Shown: positions 44,867 through 53,038 of the stretch, piece after piece
Layout of the letters: every line of letters begins with the position of its first letter
How positions within the stretch are numbered: position 1 is the stretch's first letter
Assembly: GCF_013318015.2 (NCBI RefSeq)
Contig: NZ_CP115843.1
Coordinates: 1 to 64,000 of the forward strand
Source: Agrobacterium tumefaciens
Lineage (GTDB): Bacteria; Pseudomonadota; Alphaproteobacteria; Rhizobiales; Rhizobiaceae
DNA length: 64,000 nucleotides
Direction of reading: 5' to 3'
Notes under the pieces: generated by a model
Told to the model about the DNA's origin: nothing
Databases searched by the model: none
What the model saw: only the letters and a program-made list of their open reading frames with translations
Translations under genes and position numbers: made by a program

Positions 44867-44980
44867 ATTCTCGACCAGTTCCTCACCCATGTCCGCCAGT
44901 ATGACGATGTCTGGATCGCCCGCGGCGTCGATCTGGCGGATCACTACGAGGCCTGCGAAGCGGCGGCAGTCACGGCATGA
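44867..44980 (+). pseudogene. 3' fragment of a polysaccharide deacetylase-like gene
   Basis: The frame running out of the transposon reads ILDQFLTHVRQYDDVWIARG and VDLADHYEACEAAAVTA before TGA. This is the C-terminal end of the PuuE/NodB-type deacetylase family (YDxVWI, RxxDIAxHW). The stop overlaps the next gene's ATG (ATGA), so it once formed an operon with the oxidoreductase. The N-terminal ~250 residues are missing. Confidence 0.7.
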
Positions 44981-45975
44981 CGGCGCTGATGAAGGCGGTC
45001 CTGTTCGATGCCGTCGGCGGGCCTGAGGTTCTCAAGCACGCCGATCGACCCGTGCCGCTGCCCGGTCCGGGCGAGGTGCAGATCGAGATCGTCGCCACGG
45101 CGATGAATTTCGCCGACCTGCTGCAGCGCCAGGGCAATTATTCCAACCACGCCAATCTCAATCCGATCCTCGGACTGGAATGCGCGGGACGGATTTCGGC
45201 GCTGGGCGCGGGGGTGGAAACCTGGCAGGTCGGAGATGACGTCTGCGCGCTGCTCAATGGTGGCGGCTATGCGGAATATGCCGTGGTCTCGGCCGGGCAT
45301 GTGCTGCCCGTCCCCAAGGGCGTTGCGCTGCGCGATGCCGCGGTGCTGCCGGAAGCGGCCTGCACCGTCTGGTCGAACATTGTCGATCTCGCCGGCCTGA
45401 CGGCCGGTGAAACCTTTCTCGTGCATGGCGGCGGCGGCGGCGTCGGCAGCCTGGCCATCCAGGTCGCGGTCGGGCTCGGCGCCGAGGTGTTTTGCACCGC
45501 CGGATCGCCGGAGAAACTCGATTTCACCGCCGCGCTGGGGGTGCGCCGCGGCATTCACTACCGCGACGAGGATTTTGTCGCGGCCACTCTCGACGCGACA
45601 GGGGGCAAAGGCGTGGATGTGATCCTCGACGTCATGGGAGCGGCGTATTTGCCTGGCAATATCGAGGCTCTGGCCTTCGACGGGCGAATCTCGATGATCG
45701 GCCTGCAGAGCGGCCGAGAGGCGCAGATATCGCTCGGGGTCATGATGAAGAAGCGCGCCTCGCTGTTCACCACCTCGCTGCGCGACCGACCCGCGGCCGC
45801 CAAACAGCGCATCGTCGCCGGCGTCAAGGCCGATATCTGGCCGCTGGTGGACACAGGTGCGGTGCAGCCTGTGATCGATCGGCGCTTCGGTCTCGACGAC
45901 ATCGTCGATGCGCATCGCTACATGGAAAGCGGCCGGCATATCGGCAAGCTGGTCATCGACGTGCGGCCGGCCTAG
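44977..45975 (+). CDS. NAD(P)H:quinone oxidoreductase-type MDR protein
   Basis: The 332-aa protein is a zinc-free medium-chain reductase: MKAVLFDAVGGPEVLKHADR, NFADLLQRQGNYSNH, LGLECAGRISALGAGVETWQ, nucleotide-binding VHGGGGGVGSLAIQVAVGLG, VILDVMGAAYLPGNIEAL. These enzymes reduce quinones or enones with NADPH. The coding DNA looks GC-richer than the flanks. The ATGA overlap with the truncated deacetylase shows an older operon. The ornithine cyclodeaminase-like gene follows after 50 bases. Confidence 0.9.
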   Translation: MTALMKAVLFDAVGGPEVLKHADRPVPLPGPGEVQIEIVATAMNFADLLQRQGNYSNHANLNPILGLECAGRISALGAGVETWQVGDDVCALLNGGGYAEYAVVSAGHVLPVPKGVALRDAAVLPEAACTVWSNIVDLAGLTAGETFLVHGGGGGVGSLAIQVAVGLGAEVFCTAGSPEKLDFTAALGVRRGIHYRDEDFVAATLDATGGKGVDVILDVMGAAYLPGNIEALAFDGRISMIGLQSGREAQISLGVMMKKRASLFTTSLRDRPAAAKQRIVAGVKADIWPLVDTGAVQPVIDRRFGLDDIVDAHRYMESGRHIGKLVIDVRPA

Positions 45976-46025
45976 CTCGCGCCGCCGCCGCACGCCTCAT
46001 CCGGATTACCCGAAAGTATCGAACC

Positions 46026-47072
46026 ATGACCATTCACGCGCCTCTCAATATCGTTCCCTTCGTCAGCGTCGACCACATGATGAAGCTCGTCCTGTCGATC
46101 GGCATCGAAACCTTCCTCACGGAGCTAGCCGGCTATATAGAGGAGGACTTTTGCCGCTGGGAGGTGTTTGACAAGACGCCGCGGGTGGCGTCGCATTCCG
46201 ATGACGGCGTGATCGAACTGATGCCGACCAGCGACGGCACGCTCTACGGCTTCAAATACGTCAATGGCCATCCCAAGAACATGAGGGATGGCCGCCAGAC
46301 GGTGACCGCTTTCGGCGTGCTGTCCGACGTCGGCAACGGCTATCCGATGCTGCTGTCGGAAATGACCATCCTGACGGCGCTGCGCACCGCCGCAACATCG
46401 GCAGTCGCCGCCAAATATCTCGCGCCGACGGGCGCCAAAACCATGGCGATCATCGGCAATGGCGCCCAGTGCGAATTCCAGGCTCTAGCGTTCAAGGCGG
46501 TTCTCGGCATCGAGAACCTGCGCCTCTACGACATCGATCCCTCTGCCACGGAAAAATGCCAGCGCAATCTCGCCGGCCTGGGTCTGTCTGTGACCAGCTG
46601 CGCGACGGCGCAGCAGGCGGTCGAAGGGGCTGGGATCATCACCACGGTAACGGCCGACAAGCAATACAGCACGATCTTGACCGACAACATGGTCGGCCCC
46701 GGCGTCCATATCAACGCCGTCGGCGGCGATTGCCCGGGCAAGACGGAACTGCATCGGGATATCCTGCTGCGGTCCGAGATTTTTGTCGAATATCCGCCGC
46801 AGACCCGGATCGAAGGCGAAATCCAGCAGCTGCCGGACGACCACCCGGTCAACGAATTGTGGGAAGTCATCGCCGGACGCCGGAGCGGCCGCGGCGACGA
46901 CCGACAGATCACTCTGTTTGATTCCGTCGGCTTTGCGACGGAGGATTTTTCGGCGCTCAGATATGTCTGGGACAAGCTGGTTGGCGGCATGTTCTTCGAA
47001 AATCTCGATCTGCTCGCGGATCCGGATGAGCCACGCGATCTTTTTGGCATGCTGCTTCGGGCGCAGCGATAG
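46026..47072 (+). CDS. Ornithine cyclodeaminase / mu-crystallin family protein
   Basis: Family members convert ornithine to proline plus ammonia, or act as NAD(P)-dependent reductases of cyclic imines. The 348-aa protein shows NIVPFVSVDHMMKLVLSIGI, YGFKYVNGHPKNMRDGRQTV, SEMTILTALRTAATSAVAAK, the Rossmann motif TMAIIGNGAQCEFQALAFKA, HINAVGGDCPGKTELH with the catalytic Asp, and ITLFDSVGFATEDFSALRYV. The length is right for ornithine cyclodeaminase. Following the upstream oxidoreductase by 50 bases, it forms an operon. Opine or arginine catabolism is possible but not shown. Confidence 0.9.
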   Translation: MTIHAPLNIVPFVSVDHMMKLVLSIGIETFLTELAGYIEEDFCRWEVFDKTPRVASHSDDGVIELMPTSDGTLYGFKYVNGHPKNMRDGRQTVTAFGVLSDVGNGYPMLLSEMTILTALRTAATSAVAAKYLAPTGAKTMAIIGNGAQCEFQALAFKAVLGIENLRLYDIDPSATEKCQRNLAGLGLSVTSCATAQQAVEGAGIITTVTADKQYSTILTDNMVGPGVHINAVGGDCPGKTELHRDILLRSEIFVEYPPQTRIEGEIQQLPDDHPVNELWEVIAGRRSGRGDDRQITLFDSVGFATEDFSALRYVWDKLVGGMFFENLDLLADPDEPRDLFGMLLRAQR

Positions 47073-47221
47073 GGACATTCCGCCCGGAGCTGACGTGGTC
47101 TTTTGCCGGATCTTCCGCAACATCGATTTCAGCATAGAGATTGCTCGTCCGATGTCGGTCGGTTCATCCTGAAGATCACACAGGATGGGAAATTAAATGC
47201 GCGGGCGGATACCAGCTTTTC

Positions 47222-47893
47222 CTAAACGCCGTGGCAACCTAGCTTTCTGAGCGCTGAGTCGACCCAATCTCTGTCACTCGTCCCGTCTCTTATTCTGGCC
47301 ATCCGCTTGTTTTCGAACTCATGTCTGTATGTGGCACCTGCATGAACGGCTTCGACATCTTCTATGCTAACGCACAGCAATCCATCGGCGTCACCGCACA
47401 TGAGATCGCCCGGATTGATGACCATGCCTGCAATCGAAATCGGCACGTTCACCTCGCCCGGCCCATCCTTGTAAGGTCCGCGATGGGTGATACCCGCGGC
47501 AAAGACCGGGAAACCGCCAACGGAGAGTTCGGCGCTGTCACGGATCGCGCCATAGATAACGATGCCGCCCAGACCGCGTTGAATAGCATGCGCCACCATG
47601 AGTTCGCCGATGATGGCATTTGAAAGGTCGCCGCCAGCATCAACGACCACGATATCGCCAGGCTCGGCAATGTCGAGTGCCTTGTGGACCATGAGATTGT
47701 CGCCGGGACGCGCCTTGACGGTAATCGCGGGACCAACCATCCTCGCGCCGTCGTAGTATGGACGCAGCGCGGCGGCGCCGGCAGTCATGCGTCCCATGAC
47801 ATCGCTGACATTTGCAACCGGGAGCGAGCGAAAAGCTTCGACCCATTCCGGGCCGACCTTGCGCTCACGCTTGCGCACGCGAAAACCGTTCAT
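47222..47893 (-). CDS. RraA-family protein (HMG/CHA aldolase-like)
   Basis: The 223-aa protein belongs to the RraA / 4-hydroxy-4-methyl-2-oxoglutarate aldolase fold: ANVSDVMGRMTAGAAALRPY, DNLMVHKALDIAEPGDIVVV, GELMVAHAIQRGLGGIVIYG, AIRDSAEL with the Arg-Asp pair used by the aldolases, and GDLMCGDADGLLCVS. True RNase-E inhibitors lack a carbon-lyase role. The intact GAIRD and GDADG motifs favour the aldolase/decarboxylase side. It stands alone, with an inverted repeat upstream. Confidence 0.85.
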   Translation of the reverse strand: MNGFRVRKRERKVGPEWVEAFRSLPVANVSDVMGRMTAGAAALRPYYDGARMVGPAITVKARPGDNLMVHKALDIAEPGDIVVVDAGGDLSNAIIGELMVAHAIQRGLGGIVIYGAIRDSAELSVGGFPVFAAGITHRGPYKDGPGEVNVPISIAGMVINPGDLMCGDADGLLCVSIEDVEAVHAGATYRHEFENKRMARIRDGTSDRDWVDSALRKLGCHGV

Positions 47894-47943
47894 TCATTGT
47901 CCTTTGCAAAAATGCCGCCACTCCGATCCTGGCGATCAAATTA

Positions 47944-47986
47944 TCTCCGGACTTGGTCGTGCACTACGCCCGGCCAAGTCCGGAGA
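47944..47986. repeat. 13-bp inverted repeat upstream of the RraA-family gene
   Basis: TCTCCGGACTTGG (47944-47956) and CCAAGTCCGGAGA (47974-47986) are perfect reverse complements around a 17-base loop. It lies 51 bases before the gene's start on the minus strand, so it may be an operator or a leader hairpin. Confidence 0.6.
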
Positions 47987-48025
47987 CACTCGAGTATCTG
48001 GGGTCATCGGTGAGTGAACGCGGCC

Positions 48026-48275
48026 TCAGAGTTGATAAAGCTGTTCAGATTCGGCGATGCCGAGACTTTCGTCTATTGCAGCGATCACTCGCACCAGATC
48101 GGCTTCCGACGCGATCAGCGGAGGAACCAGCTGTATCGTTCCCATCGTACGCGTCAGCACGCCGCGTTCGTCCAGCAGTCGCGAAAGGCGTTTGATGAAC
48201 GGATGCTTGGCGGCGGCAGGGCCTTTGCCGAAGCCTTCCTTCGCCGCCTTCGCTCTTGCGATCCATTGGAGGCGC
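48026..48275 (-). pseudogene. C-terminal fragment of a class III aminotransferase
   Basis: The minus-strand reading AAAKHPFIKRLSRLLDERGV, LTRTMGTIQLVPPLIASEAD, LVRVIAAIDESLGIAESEQ ends at TGA. This is the closing segment of omega- or acetylornithine-type aminotransferases (PPLxxxEAExxxxxxxxxxSL). The PLP-binding core is absent. It joins a thiolase fragment of opposite orientation near 48270. Confidence 0.7.
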
Positions 48276-48334
48276 TTGCCACGATGTGCATCGGCGTCAG
48301 CCAGGGCATCACCATCGCGCTGGAACGTGTCTGA
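48269..48334 (+). pseudogene. C-terminal 21-codon fragment of a thiolase
   Basis: The reading EALATMCIGVSQGITIALER-V then TGA matches the conserved end of acetyl-CoA acetyltransferases (GLATxCIGxGQGxAxxxER), including the active-site Cys-Ile-Gly. Only the last codons remain. Confidence 0.65.
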
Positions 48335-48335
48335 A

Positions 48336-48650
48336 ATGGATGTGGAAAGCATCCAGGATCTGCCTGAACGAGAGGCAATGGAGTTCGACGTTGTGATCGT
48401 GGGGGCTGGTCCTGCCGGGTTATCTGCGGCGATCCGGCTGAAGCAGGTCCATCCGGATCTCTCGGTGGTCGTTCTGGAAAAGGGCGCGGAAGTCGGCGCG
48501 CACATCCTGTCGGGCGCGGTTGTCGATCCCGCTGGCATCGACAGGCTTTTGCCCGGCTGGCGCGAGGAGGAGGGGCATCCGTTCAGGACCGAGGTGAGGG
48601 ATGAACGGTTCCTGCTTTTTAGGGACGCAGCCGGAACTCGAATGCCAAGA
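48336..48650 (+). pseudogene. N-terminal fragment of electron-transfer flavoprotein-ubiquinone oxidoreductase
   Basis: From the ATG at 48336 (one base after the thiolase-fragment stop) the reading gives MEFDVVIVGAGPAGLSAAIR, VVLEKGAEVGAHILSGAVVD and PAGIDRLLPGWREEE. This is the FAD-binding start of ETF-QO (normally ~550 aa). Homology fades near 48640 and the frame stops at 48686. The membrane, quinone and iron-sulfur parts are missing. Confidence 0.8.
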
Positions 48651-48808
48651 TCATCGCTCAATGCTCGTGACGTTCCTGCCTCTTGATTCGAAGGCAGGGA
48701 ATCACGGTAAGCCGAGCATGTCACATCAATTCCGATTCCGCGTTCAATGGACGTGCTCTAGTTGCGTGAATTGGGGTAGGACTTAGCTAGAGCTGCCCTT
48801 TTGGATTG

Positions 48809-48835
48809 ACGGCCGACCGCGTTGTAGTCGGCCGT
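48809..48835 (-). terminator. Hairpin after the quinone oxidoreductase gene
   Basis: ACGGCCGAC (48809-48817) and GTCGGCCGT (48827-48835) form a perfect 9-bp stem with a 9-base loop, ten bases after the minus-strand gene's stop. A short T-poor tail makes it a weak classical terminator. Confidence 0.5.
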
Positions 48836-48844
48836 AGTGTTTGA

Positions 48845-49816
48845 TCAGGGTACCAGAACGACAGAGCCGGTCGTGTGCCGCCCTTCCAGGCTACGGTGAG
48901 CGTCGGCGGCATTCTCCAGAGTAAAGCTTTCAACATTGGGAGCCTTGACAACCCCGTCTCTCAAGGCTTCATAAAATTCACCAATCATGGAGACCAGCCT
49001 CTCTCGGGTTGACGCATAGTGCGGCATCATAGGCCGGGTTGCGAACAAAGAGCCGCGTTTCGCCAGCTCAAGCATCGCAAAGGGTTCCACGGGGCCCGAG
49101 GCATTTCCGTAGCTAACAAACATGCCCATAGGTTTAAGCGAGTCCAGTGAGCCGATGGCCGTCGTCTTGCCGACGCCGTCATAGACGACGTCGCAGAGCT
49201 TACCTGCTGTTATGTCAAGAACCCTTTCAGCAAAATCTTCCCGTGAGTAGACGATCACGTCCTTACAGCCATTTTTCCGTGCCATACGGATTTTCTCATC
49301 AGATCCTACGGTACCAATCACTCTGGCGCCAAGGTGCGAAGCCCATTGCGCTAATATTGTGCCCATACCTCCAGCCGCCGCATGAACAAGGACAGTCATA
49401 CCGGGCTCTACTCTAAACGTCTGGCGGATCAGCATCTGAGCGGTAAGACCCTTCATCGTCAGCGCAGCTGCAGCCTCGTCGCTGACCCAATCAGGAACCT
49501 TGAAGGCGGCAGCGCCTGGAACATTTCGCTCTGAAGCGTAACCGCCTCCTTTACCAGTGTAAGCGACCCTGTCCCCAACTTTAAAATCGGCGATTCCCGG
49601 CCCGATGGAGGTGACCACTCCTACAGCCTCTTGGCCTGGAGTGAAGGGCAATTCCACCGGGTACAAGCCCGACCGGAAATACGTGTCAATGAAATTGACA
49701 CCGCAGCAGGTTTGCTTGATGCGCAATTCATTTTCACCTGGAGGACCGATATCGGTCTCCTTATATGTGAGCACCTCAGCTCCGCCCGTCGCGGTAATCT
49801 GAATAACATAGGCCAT
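48845..49816 (-). CDS. Quinone oxidoreductase (QorA-type MDR protein)
   Basis: The 323-aa protein is a typical NADPH:quinone reductase: YVIQITATGGAEVLTYKETD, NFIDTYFRSGLYPVELPFTP, GQEAVGVVTSIGPGIADFKV, GDRVAYTGKGGGYASER, the nucleotide motif VLVHAAAGGMGTILAQWASH, and a final DAHRSLEGRHTTGSVVLVP. It keeps the bulk and lacks zinc ligands. The ATG at 49816 follows GGAGAATGAA. The frame is open far upstream (to 50755), but that part is a fused pseudogene region and is not included. Confidence 0.93.
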   Translation of the reverse strand: MAYVIQITATGGAEVLTYKETDIGPPGENELRIKQTCCGVNFIDTYFRSGLYPVELPFTPGQEAVGVVTSIGPGIADFKVGDRVAYTGKGGGYASERNVPGAAAFKVPDWVSDEAAAALTMKGLTAQMLIRQTFRVEPGMTVLVHAAAGGMGTILAQWASHLGARVIGTVGSDEKIRMARKNGCKDVIVYSREDFAERVLDITAGKLCDVVYDGVGKTTAIGSLDSLKPMGMFVSYGNASGPVEPFAMLELAKRGSLFATRPMMPHYASTRERLVSMIGEFYEALRDGVVKAPNVESFTLENAADAHRSLEGRHTTGSVVLVP

Positions 49817-49869
49817 TTCATTCTCCAACTTCGCAGGTAGCGCGTTCTGCTTTGATCCGTCGATTAAGA

Positions 49870-50120
49870 CTTCCCGTGCAAATTGATGTTTTTTGATCGG
49901 CAAAAACAAGGTGGTTCCCAAACAACTGCTGGAACCGAGACGTATTTCTCGCCAACGCTTCGTCAGTGCGTTCTCGTTGAACAGCATAATTATGACGATC
50001 CTGCACTCAGCGAATAAATCTTCCACAGTTGAAGCAACTTTAGCCCCGGCCTTTGTCACGTTGAGTGCCATCGGCTTTCCCATGACACCCAAGCCGATAA
50101 ATCCTACCTTCTCGGGGAGG
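49870..50120 (-). pseudogene. Internally deleted, frameshifted 3-hydroxyisobutyrate dehydrogenase-like remnant
   Basis: The minus strand reads LPEKVGFIGLGVMGKPMALN, VTKAGAKV, then ASTVEDLFAECRIVIIMLFN. About 20 residues between the first Rossmann motif and the sensor region are missing. After ENALT the family text continues in another frame (DEALARNTSRFQQLFGNHLV). It is a decayed copy of the beta-hydroxyacid dehydrogenase family lying just before the oxidoreductase. Confidence 0.7.
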
Positions 50121-50477
50121 GCGTCCCGCTTTGAGCCGTCTGCCTCCCACCGCTGCTCAATTCCGTGCAGATCGATCTTGCCTTGCGATAGCAAGCGCTT
50201 CCGCCCAACGGAACCGCATCTGCAAGAGTCATACTGCCGCACCCCGAAACGGTCGGTCGGTTCACTTATCGATGCGAATGTCCCTAGCCGACAACAGCAT
50301 CTTGAAAGGGGCACGTTGGAGTCCTGTCTGTAGGAAGGTAGGTGAACCGGTTCATTAAATTCCTTCTGTCGAAGCGGATATTCTCCCGCGGAAAACATTC
50401 GATGATTCGATTGGACCTGCAAAGAGCATGTGCAGGGATAACCACGGGTTTGGTCGCGAGGAGGAGATCCGTTCAGC

Positions 50478-50700
50478 CGCATGGCCGCGACGAAACTGAT
50501 GCTGGTTGCAGAAGGCATGGAACTGGCCTCGTGCCCGATGATCGGATTTGATTCCGCTTCGGTCGCATCCGCATTCAGTCTATCGGCGACCGAGGCCCCG
50601 GTAATGCTAGTGACGGTCGGCCGTGCCATGGAAGACAACTGGCCGCGCAAGCCCCACAAACCGGTTTCGCAGGTTACTGACTTTGGTTTGACCCATCTTG
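50478..50700 (+). pseudogene. C-terminal fragment of a nitroreductase-family protein
   Basis: The reading MAATKLMLVAEGMELASCPM, IGFDSASVASAFSLSATEAP, VMLVTVGRAMEDNWPRKPHK is the FMN-binding C-terminal end of NfnB/nitroreductase-like proteins. No N-terminal half is present upstream. Confidence 0.7.
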
Positions 50701-50856
50701 TGATACGCCACCTTCTTAGTATTGCTGATGTCTGAAGTAGACTATGACGCTTCACTTCAACTGGCGGAGCGTCTGGTCAGATTTCGCAAAACGCGTTACA
50801 TAACCCCCACCGGTGCACTGCACTCCTCCCTCCGCACTGAAAGAGATATCAGGCTT

Positions 50857-51675
50857 ATGGCTAATCAACTTCCCCGAATCTTGCTCATCGGATGCGGAAA
50901 TATGGGAGGCGCCATGCTGTCGGGTTGGCTCGATCGCGGCGTTGAGAAGGTTGTTGTCGTTGCACCTCGGCCACATCAGGTGGGCTTCACGGACAATCGA
51001 GTCCTAGTGTGCAGGAACATGACAGAAATCCCAACCTCCTTTTCCCCTTCTGTTGTCGTTTTCGCCGTTAAACCCCAAGTAGCGACCCAAATCTTAACCG
51101 AATATCGGCGCTACGCTGTCGCGGGGACTGTCTTCCTGTCAATCATGGCAGGTTTCACAACGCAAAGTCTAGTCGAAGCACTAGGCGAGAATACCTGCGT
51201 CGTGCGTGCGATGCCAAATTCGCCAGCCGCAATCCGACAGGGTTTCACCGTCGCTTTTGCCGGGAGCGGCATTGCCGAGGAACACAAGCACCTTTTCAAC
51301 GATTTGTTGGAAGCGGTGGGTGAAGTCGCTTGGGTTGAGGATGAGACTCTTCTGGATCCAGCGACAGCGATTTCAGGCGGTGGGCCAGCGTATGTATATC
51401 TTCTTGTGGAAATGCTTCAGGCCGCAGCGGTAGATCAGGGGATCCCAAACGCAATTGCTGAACGAATGGCTCGAGCGACTGTTGCTGGATCAGGAGCCCT
51501 ATTGGCGGGTTCAGACGTCGATGCAGCGCAGTTGAGAAAAAATGTCACCAGCCCGGGAGGGACAACCGAACGGGCTTTAAGTGTGTTGATGCATGCTGGT
51601 GCCTGGCCAAAGTCCGTTTCCGACGCCATATGCGCCGCGACTGCTCGGTCAAAGGAACTTTCCGTTTCCCAGTGA
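50857..51675 (+). CDS. proC: Pyrroline-5-carboxylate reductase
   Basis: ProC reduces pyrroline-5-carboxylate to proline with NAD(P)H. The 272-aa protein has the Rossmann motif ILLIGCGNMGGAMLSGWLDR, VVVFAVKPQVATQILTEYRR, VVRAMPNSPAAIRQGFTVAF and the C-terminal signature GPAYVYLLVEMLQAAAVDQG, with NVTSPGGTTERALSVLMHAG. All family hallmarks are intact. I chose the ATG at 50857. The ORF extends upstream, but those residues are not family-like. As a second, plasmid-borne proC it could feed an arginine/ornithine route with the cyclodeaminase-like gene (inference). Confidence 0.94.
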   Translation: MANQLPRILLIGCGNMGGAMLSGWLDRGVEKVVVVAPRPHQVGFTDNRVLVCRNMTEIPTSFSPSVVVFAVKPQVATQILTEYRRYAVAGTVFLSIMAGFTTQSLVEALGENTCVVRAMPNSPAAIRQGFTVAFAGSGIAEEHKHLFNDLLEAVGEVAWVEDETLLDPATAISGGGPAYVYLLVEMLQAAAVDQGIPNAIAERMARATVAGSGALLAGSDVDAAQLRKNVTSPGGTTERALSVLMHAGAWPKSVSDAICAATARSKELSVSQ

Positions 51676-52182
51676 TGCAGCAATTAGCGGCCAATGTTGA
51701 GGATATGCGCGCGTCGATGAATGTCCATCGCAGCTCAGCCCCTCAAGGAAAGCACGCCGCACTTGAAAATTATCCTATGGCGCTTCGCCGCAGCCGATAG
51801 CAGATCGGATGACAATCGACGCAGGGCTGCCGTTACGCGAGTGAGGGCCATAGATCGACTGACAGCTTCATCAGCAATGCATCCCCGATGTCACCGCAAA
51901 AACTGTCGCCCGGTTCATCGGAGCCATAAGAGCTGAACGTCAGCGACTGTCTGTTTGTCTTCGCCGAGGAGCACTACCAGTCAACCCATGTCGACCGCGT
52001 AGACGACCATGCTCTCGGCAAACAGCCTCTCATATCTAAATGCGCTTGCAAATCTCGCTATTAGACGACGGGCTTACGCTCAAAGTGTCATATTCACCTT
52101 GAAAGTTGAACCGCGTGGGCCTTCGGTCTCCTCAAAGACGTTAGCCCAGTCAGCTGCAAAGCTGACTTACGAAATCGACTCG
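51676..52182. other. Gap with no recognised gene
   Basis: About 500 bases between proC and the crotonase gene, which converge here. Short open frames on both strands have no recognisable motif. No clear terminator hairpin was found. Confidence 0.4.
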
Positions 52183-52986
52183 CTACTTGAATTGATTGAA
52201 GTCGGGTGCGCGTTTCTCCCTATAGGACGCGACGCCCTCGCGAACCTCCCGTCCCGCGAAACCAAGAAACTCCAGGGCGGTGGACGCGTCGAAAATCGGC
52301 CCCGCGCTTCTCAACCAGTTGTTCAGGGCATATTTCGTCCAGCCAATCGCTTCGGCGGCGCCGTTTGCAAGCTCCTGAGCGATGTCAAAGGCGGTCTGCC
52401 ACACGGCTTCGGGATCGCAGGCGACCGAAACCAAGCCGATACGCTCCGCCTCTTCTCCGGTGATCGGACGGCATGTCAGAAGATAGAACTTCGCCTTGGC
52501 CATTCCGCAGAGCAAGGGCCAGATGATAGCGGCTGCATCACCGGCGGCTACACCCAGACGGGTATGGCCATCCACCAACTTTGCGGTTTTCGATGCCACG
52601 GAAATATCCGCCAAAAGGGCGACAACCAAGCCAGCTCCTGCCGCTGGTCCATTGATGGCCGAAATGACTGGCTTGCTGCAGTTGATAATATTGTAGACGA
52701 GATCCTTCGCCTCACGCCATGAATTGGCACGGACCGAATGATCTTGGGTCATGGTCTCGATCCACCCGAAGTCGCCTCCGGCGGAAAATGCGCGGCCTTC
52801 ACCGGTCACAACGATGGCGCGCACTTCCGGTGCCTGGTCGATGTCACGCCAAATGTAGGTGATTTCAGAATGCGTTTCGCGATCGATCGCATTCAACGAT
52901 GCCGGATTGCTGAACTCAATCTTCAAGATGCCATCGGACAGCATCTCCAGCTTGAGTTTCTTGTATTTGCTTTTCCAGTCATCCAT
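52183..52986 (-). CDS. Crotonase (enoyl-CoA hydratase/isomerase) family protein
   Basis: The 267-aa protein has the crotonase fold: [36 protein letters not shown] (CoA-binding and oxyanion hole), [40 protein letters not shown]. The two glutamates used by true enoyl-CoA hydratases (in GGGxE and PEIxLG) are not at the expected places, which read AGAGLVV and VDGHTRLG. It may therefore be an isomerase, decarboxylase or hydrolase of an acyl-CoA. It follows the permease gene with a 52-base gap on the same strand. Confidence 0.87.
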   Translation of the reverse strand: MDDWKSKYKKLKLEMLSDGILKIEFSNPASLNAIDRETHSEITYIWRDIDQAPEVRAIVVTGEGRAFSAGGDFGWIETMTQDHSVRANSWREAKDLVYNIINCSKPVISAINGPAAGAGLVVALLADISVASKTAKLVDGHTRLGVAAGDAAAIIWPLLCGMAKAKFYLLTCRPITGEEAERIGLVSVACDPEAVWQTAFDIAQELANGAAEAIGWTKYALNNWLRSAGPIFDASTALEFLGFAGREVREGVASYREKRAPDFNQFK

Positions 52987-53038
52987 TTGGTCAATCCATT
53001 TCAGTGTTGGTGTTCCGCCTGCCAGATCAATCTTTCAA

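Noticed and set aside
41646..44871. A standard 5-bp target duplication of the Tn3 element
   Set aside because: The 5-base flanks are AATTC and ATTCT. Only ATTC is shared, so a 5-bp duplication is not claimed.
45492..46025. Upstream extension of the ornithine cyclodeaminase-like frame
   Set aside because: It lies out of frame within the quinone oxidoreductase gene. The family-like protein begins at 46026.
49817..50755. Upstream 300-codon extension of the quinone oxidoreductase frame
   Set aside because: The sequence is a fused pseudogene remnant of another family. The oxidoreductase has its own ribosome-binding site and family-like start at 49816.
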